Below are positions 34,928 through 44,256 of a DNA stretch of 64,000 nt, one piece after another. Location: assembly GCA_016795485.1 (NCBI GenBank), contig JAEUHM010000017.1, positions 62,001 through 126,000 of the forward strand, given 5' to 3'. Origin of the DNA: Verrucomicrobiaceae bacterium. GTDB lineage: Bacteria > Verrucomicrobiota > Verrucomicrobiia > Verrucomicrobiales > Verrucomicrobiaceae. The position numbers and the translations under genes were made by a program. Every line of letters starts with the position of its first letter. The stretch's first letter is position 1. The notes beneath the pieces are model-generated. The model was not told the DNA's origin. It saw nothing but the letters and a program-made list of their open reading frames with translations, and searched no databases.

Positions 34928-35747
34928 CATAACTGCCAAGGATGCGATTCGTTGCGCCTTCGGTTTCGGTCTTGGCGAGCGCCTGATGCACTCCGGGGTG
35001 CGCCACAGAGCCCTCAATCTCCAAATAGAAACGATATGTGTTCGGCCTGCCGCGAATAGGCCGCGACTCGATCCGTTTCAATGACACTGCCGCATCTCTG
35101 AATGGCATCAAATAGCTGCAGAGACTCCCCGGTCGGTCTGGCAACTCCGCAATGAGCGCTGTGCGGTTCTGTTCCAAGCTGGGGGTGTTTGGCTGATGGC
35201 CGATAACAAAGAACTGTGTGACGTTTGGAGTTTCTCCATTGATCGGGTATGCCAGGATCTCGAGACCGTGTTTATCGGCATTTTGGCGTGGCCCCAAGGT
35301 TGCTGCATTGGGTTCTTCAGAGGCTCTTTTGGCAGACGCCGCCGTGCTCGTGAGGGAAACACGCTTGGCCGATGGATGGTTCTGTCTCAGCCACTCATCC
35401 GCATGGAAAAATGGCATCGGATGCGAGTAAATCACGTCCACTGGCCCACCTGCATGTCCCAGCAGCGCCAGTTTTACGTCCAGGGTCAGTTCCTCGAGCA
35501 CGAAGAGGTTGCTCATGCCTTCTGCAAACCGATCCACGGTGTCAATGATGATCCCACCCGATGAGTTCTCGATCGGAACCACGCCCAAGGCATCGACATC
35601 CTGACCCATGAAATCAAAAACCTCACCAATCGTACCCAAAGCTTTCACTGCCACACCAGGAAAGCGATCAGCCGCTACTAGATGAGAAAAACTGCCCTCT
35701 GGGCCGAGACAGGCTATGCAGGACGGTGACTTGCCGCTTAGGCTCAT
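34902..35747 (-). CDS. pheA: prephenate dehydratase
   Basis: 281 residues. Converts prephenate to phenylpyruvate in phenylalanine synthesis. The catalytic domain runs about 9-185 (CLGPEGSFSHLVAADRFPGV; VVPIENSSGGIIIDTVD) and the C-terminal ACT domain about 195-270, with ALIAELPDRPGSL and the Phe-binding KRIESRPI (ESRP) motif, so feedback inhibition is expected. There is no chorismate mutase domain. The conserved TRF near the active site reads TQF here (NVTQFFVIG). It is an ordinary biosynthetic gene within the polysaccharide region. Confidence 0.92.
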   Translation of the reverse strand: MSLSGKSPSCIACLGPEGSFSHLVAADRFPGVAVKALGTIGEVFDFMGQDVDALGVVPIENSSGGIIIDTVDRFAEGMSNLFVLEELTLDVKLALLGHAGGPVDVIYSHPMPFFHADEWLRQNHPSAKRVSLTSTAASAKRASEEPNAATLGPRQNADKHGLEILAYPINGETPNVTQFFVIGHQPNTPSLEQNRTALIAELPDRPGSLCSYLMPFRDAAVSLKRIESRPIRGRPNTYRFYLEIEGSVAHPGVHQALAKTETEGATNRILGSYVSGRRFES

Positions 35748-35759
35748 GAAGACTTGCCG

Positions 35760-36665
35760 CTATTGTCTCCTGTAAGCACCAGCGCCTTCACGCCGGAAGT
35801 ATTCGTCTCTCATCCGTCGCAACTCCTCCAGCCTCGCCTGGAGCAGTTGTTTCTCAGTGTTCTGAGTCCGGATGAAGTGGTTGTTTTTGCCATACCAGCG
35901 CCAGGGGCCATCAGGAATCTCACCCACGTCCACAAATCGCCAATCGCACTTCCCACCACTCCTTAGACCCAGGTAGTCTCGCACGGCAGGTGAGATGTCG
36001 ATTCCCGCAGCATTGTTTTTGGTGTTCTGCGGGCGTGCGCTGCCAAACACATATTCAACGTCATCTGTCTCAAACGGACCCACATCCTCCCACTGAGCGT
36101 AGCAAACTTTGTTGCCGTAGCGAATAGCCAGCCATTGGCCCTTGAGCACCGTATGTCCGGCTTTGGTGAAGCGTTGCTTGAACCAAGGAATCTTGGCATA
36201 AGCGCTAGCCTTCGTTCGCCCGCCTTCCGCTACATCATTGTAAGGAAGCGCGATGTAGAAAGGGTTCAACTTGGGCACAAACGACGTTGGAACGTAGTTG
36301 GCTGACCGTGCTGCGGGGTCGGGATTGTCCAAGCCACCAAAGTTGGTCTGCCAATCCTTGTCCCACGAGCTCTTGTCATTTGGGGTCGGATTATTCTCCC
36401 CTGGAGCCTCCCCAATCCAGAAAACCGTTGCCGTAATGGCAGTTTTCCAAGGGTAACGTGAATAAGAGCTCTGTGGCAGGGTGTATGCGCCAGTACGCGG
36501 CATCACTGGGGCAAAAACTTTCGGCACACCCGCTTGCTGCCCTGGGCGGGGTGCAGCTAGAGCCGCCACAGAGGAGGCTGTCGATGCAGACTGACCCGCC
36601 GCTGTCTGCCCGAGAAAGGACAGACAGGCGAGCACCAAAAATGTGTGCAGCGGCAATGAGGGCAT
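35760..36665 (-). CDS. secreted protein with double-psi beta-barrel-like region
   Basis: 301 residues with a signal peptide (LHTFLVLACLSFLGQTAAGQ). A Ser/Ala/Pro-rich stretch is followed by a globular region ending in a coiled C-terminus rich in Arg and Glu (about 268-301). KVCYAQWEDVGPFETDDVEY (about 183-202) and GIDISPAVRDYLGL (about 219-232) resemble the GPF...DLS-x-A layout of RlpA-like double-psi barrels. This suggests a cell-wall-acting protein, but the call rests on short motifs. It lies 12 bases upstream of pheA on the same strand. Confidence 0.65.
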   Translation of the reverse strand: MPSLPLHTFLVLACLSFLGQTAAGQSASTASSVAALAAPRPGQQAGVPKVFAPVMPRTGAYTLPQSSYSRYPWKTAITATVFWIGEAPGENNPTPNDKSSWDKDWQTNFGGLDNPDPAARSANYVPTSFVPKLNPFYIALPYNDVAEGGRTKASAYAKIPWFKQRFTKAGHTVLKGQWLAIRYGNKVCYAQWEDVGPFETDDVEYVFGSARPQNTKNNAAGIDISPAVRDYLGLRSGGKCDWRFVDVGEIPDGPWRWYGKNNHFIRTQNTEKQLLQARLEELRRMRDEYFRREGAGAYRRQ

Positions 36666-36860
36666 CGGGCTTTTTTCTTTTAGAGGGGCCGCTAGATTAG
36701 CTCATTCCCCCCAAGTTGGGCAAACTCTTCTGCAAATGCTTCACTCACCGGCACAAAATAGTCGCTCACTACCTAAAAGTTATAGAAATCCTAATAAGTT
36801 GCTGGTTTCTGCTTCTTTTGACGGTAACTTTGGACGCAAAAGCCCATTCACCAGCGCTCC

Positions 36861-38225
36861 GTGCCAGAACCCACCACCACAACGATTAGTCTCATTTGGC
36901 AAAAAATTGCCAATCCGAGCACCACACTCCGCTTGGTGCTTGGGGGCTTCGTCACTGTAGCAGGGCTTACGTTGGTGGCAAAAGCGGTCTCCTTTGTCAA
37001 AGATGCCGCTGTGGCTCATTGGTTTGGCGTCAGCACGGAGCTGGATGCCTTTGTAATGGCATTCGGCTTGCACAGCTTCATAGCGGCCACTTTGGCTACG
37101 GGCCTTCCCGGTGCCATGCTCCCTGCCTATGCTGACACGCGCCATCGCCTCGGTGAAGCTAGAGCAGACCGCCTAGCGCTCCAGTCTTCCCTGATCCACG
37201 GGGCAAGCCTGCTGCTCATCGGCATCGTGGCTGTGGTCTTTTCGACGCAAATCGTGACCATCATGGGCCGAGGGTTTGACCCAGCTACCCGCCAGATAGC
37301 GAGCAAAATGATTCTGGAGTTGCTGCCATTCCTCTTCTGCTATGGCATGACCACTCACTTGGCCATGTGGCTGAGAGGCAGGAAGTTGTTCGTTGCGGCC
37401 AGTGCATCACAGATGGCGATCCCTCTGGTGATCATCGCGATGATCTTCTTTCGCCCGGCCATTCACGTGCTGGTGGTGGCTACTAACTGCGGTGCCTTGC
37501 TACACCTCATCGTCCTCCTCATGGCACTGCGGCGGCATATTGTTGTTCGCCACATCGGCCGATGGGAGCCCGACAATGCGGTCATTCTTCGTAACACCGG
37601 TCCTTTCCTCATCTCCGGCCTAGTGATGGCGCTTACGTCACTAGTGGACCAATCCATGGCAGGCTGGCTCAGTTCAGGCAGCGTCACAGTCCTCAGTTAC
37701 TCTGACAAAGTGTGCGGCATTCTGCTGGCCCTCACCGCCATGGCAGCAAGTGAAACACTGTTTCCCTTTTTCGCCGAGGTCGTGGCGCAGAAAGACTGGC
37801 CAAAACTCAAGCGGCAGATCCTTCAAATCATCGTCGTAGTGACTTGCGGCACAATTCCCCTAGCTCTTCTGCTTTCCTGGCAGGCCCCGTTAGTGGTGCG
37901 TCTCCTGTTCGAGCGCGGCGAGTTCGCTGCCGATGCTACCGCCCGAGTCGCAGAGGTGCTGCGTTATGCAGCGCTACAGATTCCATTCTACGTCGTGGGT
38001 GTTCTTCTCTCACGCATCGTGGTCTCCCTTCAAGCCTCCGGTTTCAGCCTTGCGCTAGCAACGGTCTCCCTGGCGCTCAACATCGGGCTCAATGCGATCT
38101 TCATGAGAACCATGGGCGTGGCAGGGATCGCACTATCAACCGCCTGCGTCTATCTCTTTACCTCCGTCGTCCTGGTCACGTACGTGCTACGGGCCATCCA
38201 CCATCGCACTCTCCAGACTTCATGA
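36861..38225 (+). CDS. MurJ/MviN-like lipid-linked glycan flippase
   Basis: 454 residues with about 12 membrane helices. The start shown is a GTG; MurJ-like motifs follow: KAVSFVKDAAVAHWFGVSTE, LDAFVMAFGLHSF and GLPGAMLPAYADTR, then LLFERGEFAADATARVAEVL late in the chain. True MurJ usually has about 510 residues and 14 helices. This shorter member sits directly before a Wzy-like polymerase (ATGA overlap) and glycosyltransferases, so it probably flips the undecaprenyl-linked exopolysaccharide unit rather than lipid II. Confidence 0.86.
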   Translation: MPEPTTTTISLIWQKIANPSTTLRLVLGGFVTVAGLTLVAKAVSFVKDAAVAHWFGVSTELDAFVMAFGLHSFIAATLATGLPGAMLPAYADTRHRLGEARADRLALQSSLIHGASLLLIGIVAVVFSTQIVTIMGRGFDPATRQIASKMILELLPFLFCYGMTTHLAMWLRGRKLFVAASASQMAIPLVIIAMIFFRPAIHVLVVATNCGALLHLIVLLMALRRHIVVRHIGRWEPDNAVILRNTGPFLISGLVMALTSLVDQSMAGWLSSGSVTVLSYSDKVCGILLALTAMAASETLFPFFAEVVAQKDWPKLKRQILQIIVVVTCGTIPLALLLSWQAPLVVRLLFERGEFAADATARVAEVLRYAALQIPFYVVGVLLSRIVVSLQASGFSLALATVSLALNIGLNAIFMRTMGVAGIALSTACVYLFTSVVLVTYVLRAIHHRTLQTS

Positions 38226-39439
38226 GTGCGCAAAGAATCACCTTCACAGGCTGGATGCTCATTGGAGCCGCAGTGCTGCTCTTCTCAGGGCAAATGTCGG
38301 CGATGTTTTCCTCGCTATACGAGCAAGGCGTCTTCCCCATCAAGCCACGAGACCTCACCCTCGGCCTTGTCGGCCTACTCGGCATGTTACTTTGGATGCA
38401 CCGACCAGCTTTCTCCCCGCTTGCTCTCAGTCTGCTCATCATACCCACACTGCGAGTCATCGACTGCTCCGTCTTGAAGCGCTTCACTCACGAAGCCCTC
38501 GGCGACCACTCCTACCTCGTCTTCGGCCTCACCCTTGTGCTGCTCGTTTCACTCATGGCAGTGCTCTGCATGGCCACGGAACACGGCAAACGCATCGCCC
38601 TGTGGACAGCCGTGGCCGTCATCTTCATCGACACTGGCTCCCTCATCTATGAATCCATGGGCTATGCCAAATACACCTCTATTCCAGGTCGTGTGTCAGG
38701 ATTCCTTCGTCAGCCCAACGACGCCATCATCGTCATGTGCTTGATGCTTGGAGTAGCCTTCACGTTGAACCGGAGGTTCTGGGGCAACGTGATGTTGATC
38801 GCCGTAGCAGCCATCGGAGTCGTGCTCACCCTCAGCCGTTCTGGCATGTTAGTCTTTGCCGCGCTTGTCGCGGTGTTCGTATTGTTAAACTTCAGAGAGC
38901 ACGCTGGCAAAATCCTTCTCGTCTCGGCCATCTCCATTCCCTTGGCCGCCGCCGGACTAGCTTGGTTTATCCACACAGCTACCGCGGCTAGTTTCGGCAC
39001 GGACGCAAACATCAAGAACCGCATCGAGGCCATCTTCGGTGGCTCCACGGACAAAATGGCATCCGACGAGCGCATGAAAGACCTGCACGACGGTTGGGAA
39101 GCCGTAACTGACTCGCCGCTCTTCGGCCATGGGACCGGCTGTGCATCCTCCATGTGGCAACCGCACAATCAATGGGTCGCCATCTGGCTAGACATTGGCG
39201 TCATTGGTCCTGTGCTTTATGGAATCACGCTAATCACCCTCACAGCGCTCTCCCTCGCCAAAAAAGGCCAGGCCATTTACATCATCGTCCCGCTTTGGAT
39301 GTTCTCTCTATTCTCACAGAACCTTGTCGAGATGGCAGTCTACTGGTTCACAGCTTCTGTGGCTGCATATGAGCTTTCTACGGTTCGTTTCAGGCTTGCA
39401 CTTTCCCGTTCGGCCAACCTCACCCCGGTTCCCGCATGA
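38222..39439 (+). CDS. Wzy-like polysaccharide polymerase
   Basis: 405 residues from the ATG at 38222, chosen because it overlaps the flippase stop by 4 bases; the longer open frame to 37844 lies inside the flippase gene. About eleven hydrophobic segments flank a loop with VLTLSRSGMLVFAALVAVFV and DGWEAVTDSPLFGHGTGCAS followed by PHNQWVAIWLDIGVIGPVLY. The S-R-S-G and H-N-x-x-x-x-x-x-x-x-G pattern is that of O-antigen polymerase/ligase proteins. It should polymerise flipped repeat units. It also overlaps the next gene by 4 bases. Confidence 0.9.
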   Translation: MSAQRITFTGWMLIGAAVLLFSGQMSAMFSSLYEQGVFPIKPRDLTLGLVGLLGMLLWMHRPAFSPLALSLLIIPTLRVIDCSVLKRFTHEALGDHSYLVFGLTLVLLVSLMAVLCMATEHGKRIALWTAVAVIFIDTGSLIYESMGYAKYTSIPGRVSGFLRQPNDAIIVMCLMLGVAFTLNRRFWGNVMLIAVAAIGVVLTLSRSGMLVFAALVAVFVLLNFREHAGKILLVSAISIPLAAAGLAWFIHTATAASFGTDANIKNRIEAIFGGSTDKMASDERMKDLHDGWEAVTDSPLFGHGTGCASSMWQPHNQWVAIWLDIGVIGPVLYGITLITLTALSLAKKGQAIYIIVPLWMFSLFSQNLVEMAVYWFTASVAAYELSTVRFRLALSRSANLTPVPA

Positions 39440-41631
39440 AGACACGCATCACGTTTCTCATTCGCGACCTCGGGTTCGCAGGCGCTCAGAGGCAACTCGT
39501 CGCCCTAGCCAGTGGCTTGGATCGTAGCGTGTTCGATGTCACCGTCATCAGCTTCTACGGAGGACCACTGGCTGACGAACTCCGCTCGAACGGCGTTCAA
39601 TGCATCACGATTGGCAAAAAAGGTCGCTGGGACATGCTCGGCTTTCTCTGGCACATCCTCAAGGCACTGCGCGCCAGCCAGCCAGACATCCTCCACACCT
39701 ACCTGAACGAGTCCAACCTCCTCGGCGCACTGCTCAAGCCCTTTCTCCAACGCACCAAGCTCGTCTGGGGTCTGCGCGATTCACAGACGGATGCCGCGCT
39801 CTTCGGTTGGCTGGGCAAACTGGTATTCTCCTTGGCCAAACGGCTCTCTCGCGTTCCTGATTCGCTCATCGCCAACTCACAGAGCGGTGCAGACTACTAC
39901 ATCTCACAAGGCTATCCGGCAGCGCGCATCACCGTCATCCCCAATGGCATCGACGTGCAACGCTTCCAGTCGGACTCGTCCAAACGGGCCACTCTGCGCG
40001 CCGAATGGGGCATTCCAGAAGACGCATTCCTCTTTGGTCTGATCGGGCGCATCAGTCCCATGAAGGACCAACTCACTGCACTGCGCGCATTGACGAAACT
40101 TCCTGCCCACGTGCACCTTCTCGTCATGGGCACAGGCGATGAGGGTTACCTCGCTGAGATCAAGGCTCTCGCCACCGACCGCGTGCACTTCTCTGCTCCG
40201 CGCTCAGACATGCCCACAGTCTACGGCGCTCTTGATGCACTGCTCAACTCCTCCGCGTTCGGAGAAGGCTTCTCCAATGTCATCGGTGAGGCCATGGCCT
40301 GCGGATTGCATTGCGTGGGCACTCAAGTCGGCGATACCGCGATGCTGATTGGCGAAACCGGCTCCACCGCTCCGCCTAACAACCCAGAAGCCCTCGCTCA
40401 AGCCATGCATCAAGTGCTAGCGGGGAACCCACACGACCCCAGAGCACGCATTGAGAGCCAGTTCACGATTCCCTGCATGATCCGCGCTACGGCGGCAGCT
40501 CTTACTCGGAAGAGCATCGCCATCTACACCACGGGGTTAGGCTCAGGAGGAGCGGAAATGATGCTCACCCAGATCCTGAGCAAACTGGACCGCACCAAGT
40601 TTCGCCCACACGTCATCTCTCTCACCGACGGTGGCAAGTATGTCGAAACTCTCCGCTCGCTGAACATCCCGGTGCACTCCCTCGGCATGAACGCGGGCGT
40701 TCCCAGCCTCCGCTCATTCCTCAAGCTCCGTTCGTTGGCCAAAGAGATCCGCCCCGTGCTGAACATCGGCTGGATGTATCATGGCAATCTCGTGGCTTGC
40801 CTCGCTGGAGGTGCTCCGGTCATCTGGAACGTCCGCCAGAGCCTCTATGACCTGAAGTTGGAGAAGCGCGGCTCAGCTATGGTCATCAAGGCGCTCGCTT
40901 GGCTATCGTGGATACCCAGACGCATCATTTACAACTCAAAGATCAGCTCCCAGCAACACGAGGGCATCGGCTACCGCAGAGATCGAACGCAACTTACTGC
41001 CAATGGATTCGACCCCGAGCGCTTCAAACCCGACCCGGATGCTCGAACAAGCGTCCGCAGTGAACTTGGCCTGCCACCTGACGCGATCCTGATCGGCCGC
41101 TTCGGCAGAAATGCCGCCATGAAGGACTACCCTACCCTTCTTGCCGCAGCAGAGCTCCTCCCTGATCTCCACTTCATCATCGCAGGCACCGACACCGATC
41201 AGATCCAGAGTCCAAAATCCAAAATCCAAAATCTCCACGCCCTCGGTGAGCGCCATGACTTGCCTCGGCTCACCGCCGCACTCGACATTGCCGTTTCTTC
41301 CTCCGCCTTTGGAGAAGGATTCCCCAATGTCATAGCTGAGGCCATGTGTTGTGCCGTCCCGGTCGTCGCCACTGACATCGGAGACAGCGCTTGGGTTATT
41401 GGCGACTGTGGACGCCTTGTGCCGCCACGCGATCCTCAAGCTTTAGCAAATGCCATCCGTGCCACGCTTGCCGACCCTGACAGGCACCTGCAATCCGCTG
41501 CTGCCCGCCAACGAATAGTCGATACCTTCTCCTTGAATGCAGCCGTCCAGGGCTTCGAGTCCGCGCTTCATCACTCTCCAGACATTCCTATTCCCTCATC
41601 CCTTATCCCCAAATCCCCATGTGCGGCATAG
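39436..41631 (+). CDS. tandem fusion of two GT4 glycosyltransferases
   Basis: 731 residues, about twice the normal GT4 length. The first unit (about 1-355) opens ITFLIRDLGFAGAQRQLVAL and has FGLIGRISPMKDQLTALRAL and AFGEGFSNVIGEAMACG. The second (about 360-725) opens IAIYTTGLGSGGAEMMLTQI and has IGRFGRNAAMKDYPTLLAAA and AFGEGFPNVIAEAMCCAVPV. Both halves keep the E-x7-E region, so both may be active, adding two residues in succession. A heptanucleotide repeat lies in frame in the second unit (41211-41231). It overlaps its upstream neighbour by 4 bases and asnB by 13. Confidence 0.9.
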   Translation: MKTRITFLIRDLGFAGAQRQLVALASGLDRSVFDVTVISFYGGPLADELRSNGVQCITIGKKGRWDMLGFLWHILKALRASQPDILHTYLNESNLLGALLKPFLQRTKLVWGLRDSQTDAALFGWLGKLVFSLAKRLSRVPDSLIANSQSGADYYISQGYPAARITVIPNGIDVQRFQSDSSKRATLRAEWGIPEDAFLFGLIGRISPMKDQLTALRALTKLPAHVHLLVMGTGDEGYLAEIKALATDRVHFSAPRSDMPTVYGALDALLNSSAFGEGFSNVIGEAMACGLHCVGTQVGDTAMLIGETGSTAPPNNPEALAQAMHQVLAGNPHDPRARIESQFTIPCMIRATAAALTRKSIAIYTTGLGSGGAEMMLTQILSKLDRTKFRPHVISLTDGGKYVETLRSLNIPVHSLGMNAGVPSLRSFLKLRSLAKEIRPVLNIGWMYHGNLVACLAGGAPVIWNVRQSLYDLKLEKRGSAMVIKALAWLSWIPRRIIYNSKISSQQHEGIGYRRDRTQLTANGFDPERFKPDPDARTSVRSELGLPPDAILIGRFGRNAAMKDYPTLLAAAELLPDLHFIIAGTDTDQIQSPKSKIQNLHALGERHDLPRLTAALDIAVSSSAFGEGFPNVIAEAMCCAVPVVATDIGDSAWVIGDCGRLVPPRDPQALANAIRATLADPDRHLQSAAARQRIVDTFSLNAAVQGFESALHHSPDIPIPSSLIPKSPCAA
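41211..41231 (+). repeat. TCCAAAA x3 heptanucleotide repeat inside the GT4-GT4 gene
   Basis: Three perfect head-to-tail copies of TCCAAAA (21 bp) encode SPKSKIQN in the second glycosyltransferase unit, between the strand LHFIIAGTD and the motif LHALGERHDLPRL. The insertion keeps frame and falls in a likely surface loop. Confidence 0.8.
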
Positions 41632-43565
41632 CAGGCTTCTTCACCATCCCACGCTCGCGTTCTGACGATGAAATGCGCCAGATCACCACACGCATGACCG
41701 ATGCCATGGTCCACCGCGGCCCGGATGACGCTGGCGTTTGGACGGATGCAGACACCGGCATCGCCTTGGGTCATCGCCGCCTTTCCATTCTCGATCTCTC
41801 CCCGCTCGGCCATCAGCCCATGCAGAGCGCGGACGGCCGGTTCATGATCGTCTTCAATGGCGAGATCTACAACTTCCAGGACCTGCGGGCCGAGTTGGAG
41901 CCCCATGGCCACACCTGGCGCGGCCACAGCGATACCGAGATCATGCTCGCCGCCTTTACACAGTGGGGCGTGCTGGAGGCCACCAAAAAGTTCAACGGCA
42001 TGTTCGCCTTCGCCCTCTGGGACCGCCAGGAGCGCGTCCTCCACCTCGGGCGCGATCGCTTGGGCGAGAAGCCTCTCTACTACGGCTGGGTTGGCGACAC
42101 ACTGGTGTTCGGCTCTGAGCTAAAAGTACTGAAACCCTTCCCCGGCTTCTCCGGCGAGGTAAATCGCGATGCCATCGCTGGCCTGCTCAATCTCAACTAC
42201 ATCCCGGACCCGCACAGCATCTACAAGGGCATCCACAAGCTCACCCCCGCCGGCCTACTCACCTGGGACGGCAGCAGCCAGCGCCCACAGCCCCAGCTTT
42301 ACTGGAACGTCCGCTCCGTCATCGAGACCAGCGTTAGCAATCCCTACACCGGCTCCGATCATGACGCCGTCAATGAGTTAGAACGTCTGTTGCTCGATGC
42401 CGTGAAGATCCGCATGATCTCGGATGTGCCCCTCGGCGCGTTCCTCAGTGGCGGAGTCGACTCCAGCACCATCGTGGCCCTCATGCAGGCCCAGAGCAGC
42501 AAGCCAGTCCGCACTTTCACGATAGGCTTCCATGAGAAAGACTACAACGAAGCCATCTTCGCCAAAGAAGTCGCCCAGCACCTCGGCACCGACCACACCG
42601 AGATGTACGTCACGCCCAAGGACGCCCTCGACGTCATCCCTGGCATCCCCCACATGTTTGACGAGCCGTTTAGCGACTACTCGCAGATACCCACCTACCT
42701 GGTTAGCAAGATCGCCCGCCAGCACGTCACCGTCTCCCTCAGTGGAGACGCCGGAGACGAGCTCTTCACTGGCTACGAGCGCTACTTCGTGGGCAAGAGC
42801 ATCTGGGACCGCATCCGGCCCATGCCCAAGTTTGTGCGCAACAGCCTAGCAGGCGCCATGACCCTGCTCCAGCCCTCCACCATCAACACCCTTGTCTCCC
42901 CAGCCCACAAGCTACTGCCCAAGAAATACCAGCACGTCTCCGTGGGAGATAAGGTGCACAAACTCGCCGAGGTCCTCCGCACCGATGACCCCGTCCACAT
43001 GTATCACAACCTCGTCGCCCACTGGAAGCAGCCCCACGAGGTCGTCATTGGCGGCAGACAACCCGCCACTGCCCTCACCGACCACACCGGCTGGCCATCC
43101 GTGGCGGACTTCAGCCACCGCATGATGCATCTGGACATGGAGACCTACCTCCCTAGCGACATCCTCGTCAAAGTAGACCGAGCCGCCATGGCCGTCTCCT
43201 TGGAGGGTCGCATCCCCCTGTTAGATCCACGCGTCATGGAGTTCGCATGGCGGCTCCCCCTCTCCATGAAGCAGCGCGGCAACGTCGGCAAGTGGGTGCT
43301 CCGTCAGGTACTCTACAAACACGTCCCCCAACGCCTTATCGACCGGCCAAAGCAAGGCTTCAGCGTGCCCATCGGCTACTGGCTCCGGAGCGAGCTCAAA
43401 GACTGGGCCGAAGCCCTGCTCGACGAGTCCCGCCTCAAGCGAGAAGGCTACTTCAATCCCGCCCCCATCCGCCAGAAGTGGAAAGAACACCAACAAGGCC
43501 ACCGCAACTGGCAGTACTACCTCTGGGACGTCCTCATGTTCCAGGCGTGGTTGGAGAAGCAGTGA
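41619..43565 (+). CDS. asnB: asparagine synthase (glutamine-hydrolysing)
   Basis: 648 residues starting MCGIAGFF, which exposes the catalytic Cys2 of the N-terminal glutaminase (about 2-215; RGPDDAGVW, FNGEIYNFQDLR, GHSDTEIML). The synthetase domain has the ATP-binding loop LSGGVDSSTIVAL (about 277-289) and ends in [17 protein letters not shown]. AsnB paralogues of this size are common in exopolysaccharide clusters, where they may amidate a sugar or act as accessory enzymes. It overlaps the tandem GT gene by 13 bases. The last ~100 bases are duplicated downstream of the toxin-antitoxin genes. Confidence 0.95.
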   Translation: MCGIAGFFTIPRSRSDDEMRQITTRMTDAMVHRGPDDAGVWTDADTGIALGHRRLSILDLSPLGHQPMQSADGRFMIVFNGEIYNFQDLRAELEPHGHTWRGHSDTEIMLAAFTQWGVLEATKKFNGMFAFALWDRQERVLHLGRDRLGEKPLYYGWVGDTLVFGSELKVLKPFPGFSGEVNRDAIAGLLNLNYIPDPHSIYKGIHKLTPAGLLTWDGSSQRPQPQLYWNVRSVIETSVSNPYTGSDHDAVNELERLLLDAVKIRMISDVPLGAFLSGGVDSSTIVALMQAQSSKPVRTFTIGFHEKDYNEAIFAKEVAQHLGTDHTEMYVTPKDALDVIPGIPHMFDEPFSDYSQIPTYLVSKIARQHVTVSLSGDAGDELFTGYERYFVGKSIWDRIRPMPKFVRNSLAGAMTLLQPSTINTLVSPAHKLLPKKYQHVSVGDKVHKLAEVLRTDDPVHMYHNLVAHWKQPHEVVIGGRQPATALTDHTGWPSVADFSHRMMHLDMETYLPSDILVKVDRAAMAVSLEGRIPLLDPRVMEFAWRLPLSMKQRGNVGKWVLRQVLYKHVPQRLIDRPKQGFSVPIGYWLRSELKDWAEALLDESRLKREGYFNPAPIRQKWKEHQQGHRNWQYYLWDVLMFQAWLEKQ

Positions 43566-43566
43566 T
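43463..43566 (+). repeat. 104-bp direct repeat, copy 1 (3' end of asnB)
   Basis: Identical to 44257-44360 except for two adjacent bases (GG here, AC in copy 2). It includes the last 34 codons of asnB and its stop. The unit distance is 794 bp, and the parD/parE-like pair lies between the copies. Confidence 0.97.
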
Positions 43567-43627
43567 TGGTCACCGCTGATGACCGCACAGTGGACAATCT
43601 GGCTCTGCCTGATACATTCCACCCGTC

Positions 43628-43921
43628 ATGACACAGGTAGCCATCCAATTGCCAGATGATCTCAGCAAGTTCGTGGAAGAGACCGTCCAAGCTGGAGGGT
43701 ATCCGTCGACAGATGACTTTTTCATCAGTGTTGTGTCCATGTACAAGGATCAGGTGGAAGTTCGCCGCAGCGAGGCCGACGAAGCAAAGCTGGCTGCCCT
43801 GCGTACTGACATCCAAACCGCAGTTGAACAGGCAGATCGTGGTGAAGTCATCCGAGATTTTCAAATGGATGACTTCTTGGCCGCGCGTCACCGTGAGCAC
43901 ACTGTTCTCAAAAGCGCTTAG
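43628..43921 (+). CDS. ParD-like ribbon-helix-helix antitoxin
   Basis: 97 residues. The N-terminal MTQVAIQLPDDLSKFVEETV has the ribbon-helix-helix start of CopG/ParD antitoxins, followed by GGYPSTDDFF, the usual G.Y.S..E/D motif. The acidic C-terminal half would wrap the toxin. It binds DNA as a dimer and probably represses its own operon. The toxin gene starts 5 bases downstream. The pair lies between the two copies of the asnB 3' end. Confidence 0.9.
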   Translation: MTQVAIQLPDDLSKFVEETVQAGGYPSTDDFFISVVSMYKDQVEVRRSEADEAKLAALRTDIQTAVEQADRGEVIRDFQMDDFLAARHREHTVLKSA

Positions 43922-43926
43922 CGCCG

Positions 43927-44223
43927 ATGCCCAGAGTCGACCTCACCAACGTTGCGCAAGACGATCTCAAGGAGATTTGGACTTACGTGGCTGATGAGAG
44001 CGAACTCCAGGCAAATCGGCTTTTGGGGCGCTTCTGGGAGAAGTTCACCTACTTGGCGAAATACAGCAGCCTGGGGCGTCCGCGGCCAGAACTCGCCAAA
44101 GACTGCCGGAGTTTTCCGTTCGGCAGATACTGTTTCTACTTCCGCGCACACGAAGACGGCGTTCTCATCCTCCGTGTGCTTCACTCTGCGCGCGACATCG
44201 AGCAACTGCCGTTCCCTGACTAA
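43927..44223 (+). CDS. ParE/RelE-superfamily toxin
   Basis: 98 residues. The family pattern is clear: [20 protein letters not shown], then [37 protein letters not shown] and [12 protein letters not shown]. ParE members poison DNA gyrase and RelE members cleave mRNA; the ARDIE ending and GR.R.EL middle fit ParE better. The gene begins 5 bases after the antitoxin. It looks intact. Confidence 0.9.
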   Translation: MPRVDLTNVAQDDLKEIWTYVADESELQANRLLGRFWEKFTYLAKYSSLGRPRPELAKDCRSFPFGRYCFYFRAHEDGVLILRVLHSARDIEQLPFPD

Positions 44224-44256
44224 TCCCCGGCAACACCAAGCTACCACGACACTCAT

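Noticed and set aside
37844..38221. Longer N-terminus for the Wzy-like polymerase
   Set aside because: The extra 126 codons lie inside the flippase gene in another frame and are Arg/Ser/Pro-rich; the ATGA overlap at 38222 gives a natural start.
41211..41231. CRISPR-like repeat
   Set aside because: Only three 7-bp tandem units inside a coding gene, with no spacers.
41738..42123. Two extra + strand frames inside asnB
   Set aside because: Arg/Pro/His-rich out-of-phase shadows of a clearly coding GC-rich gene.
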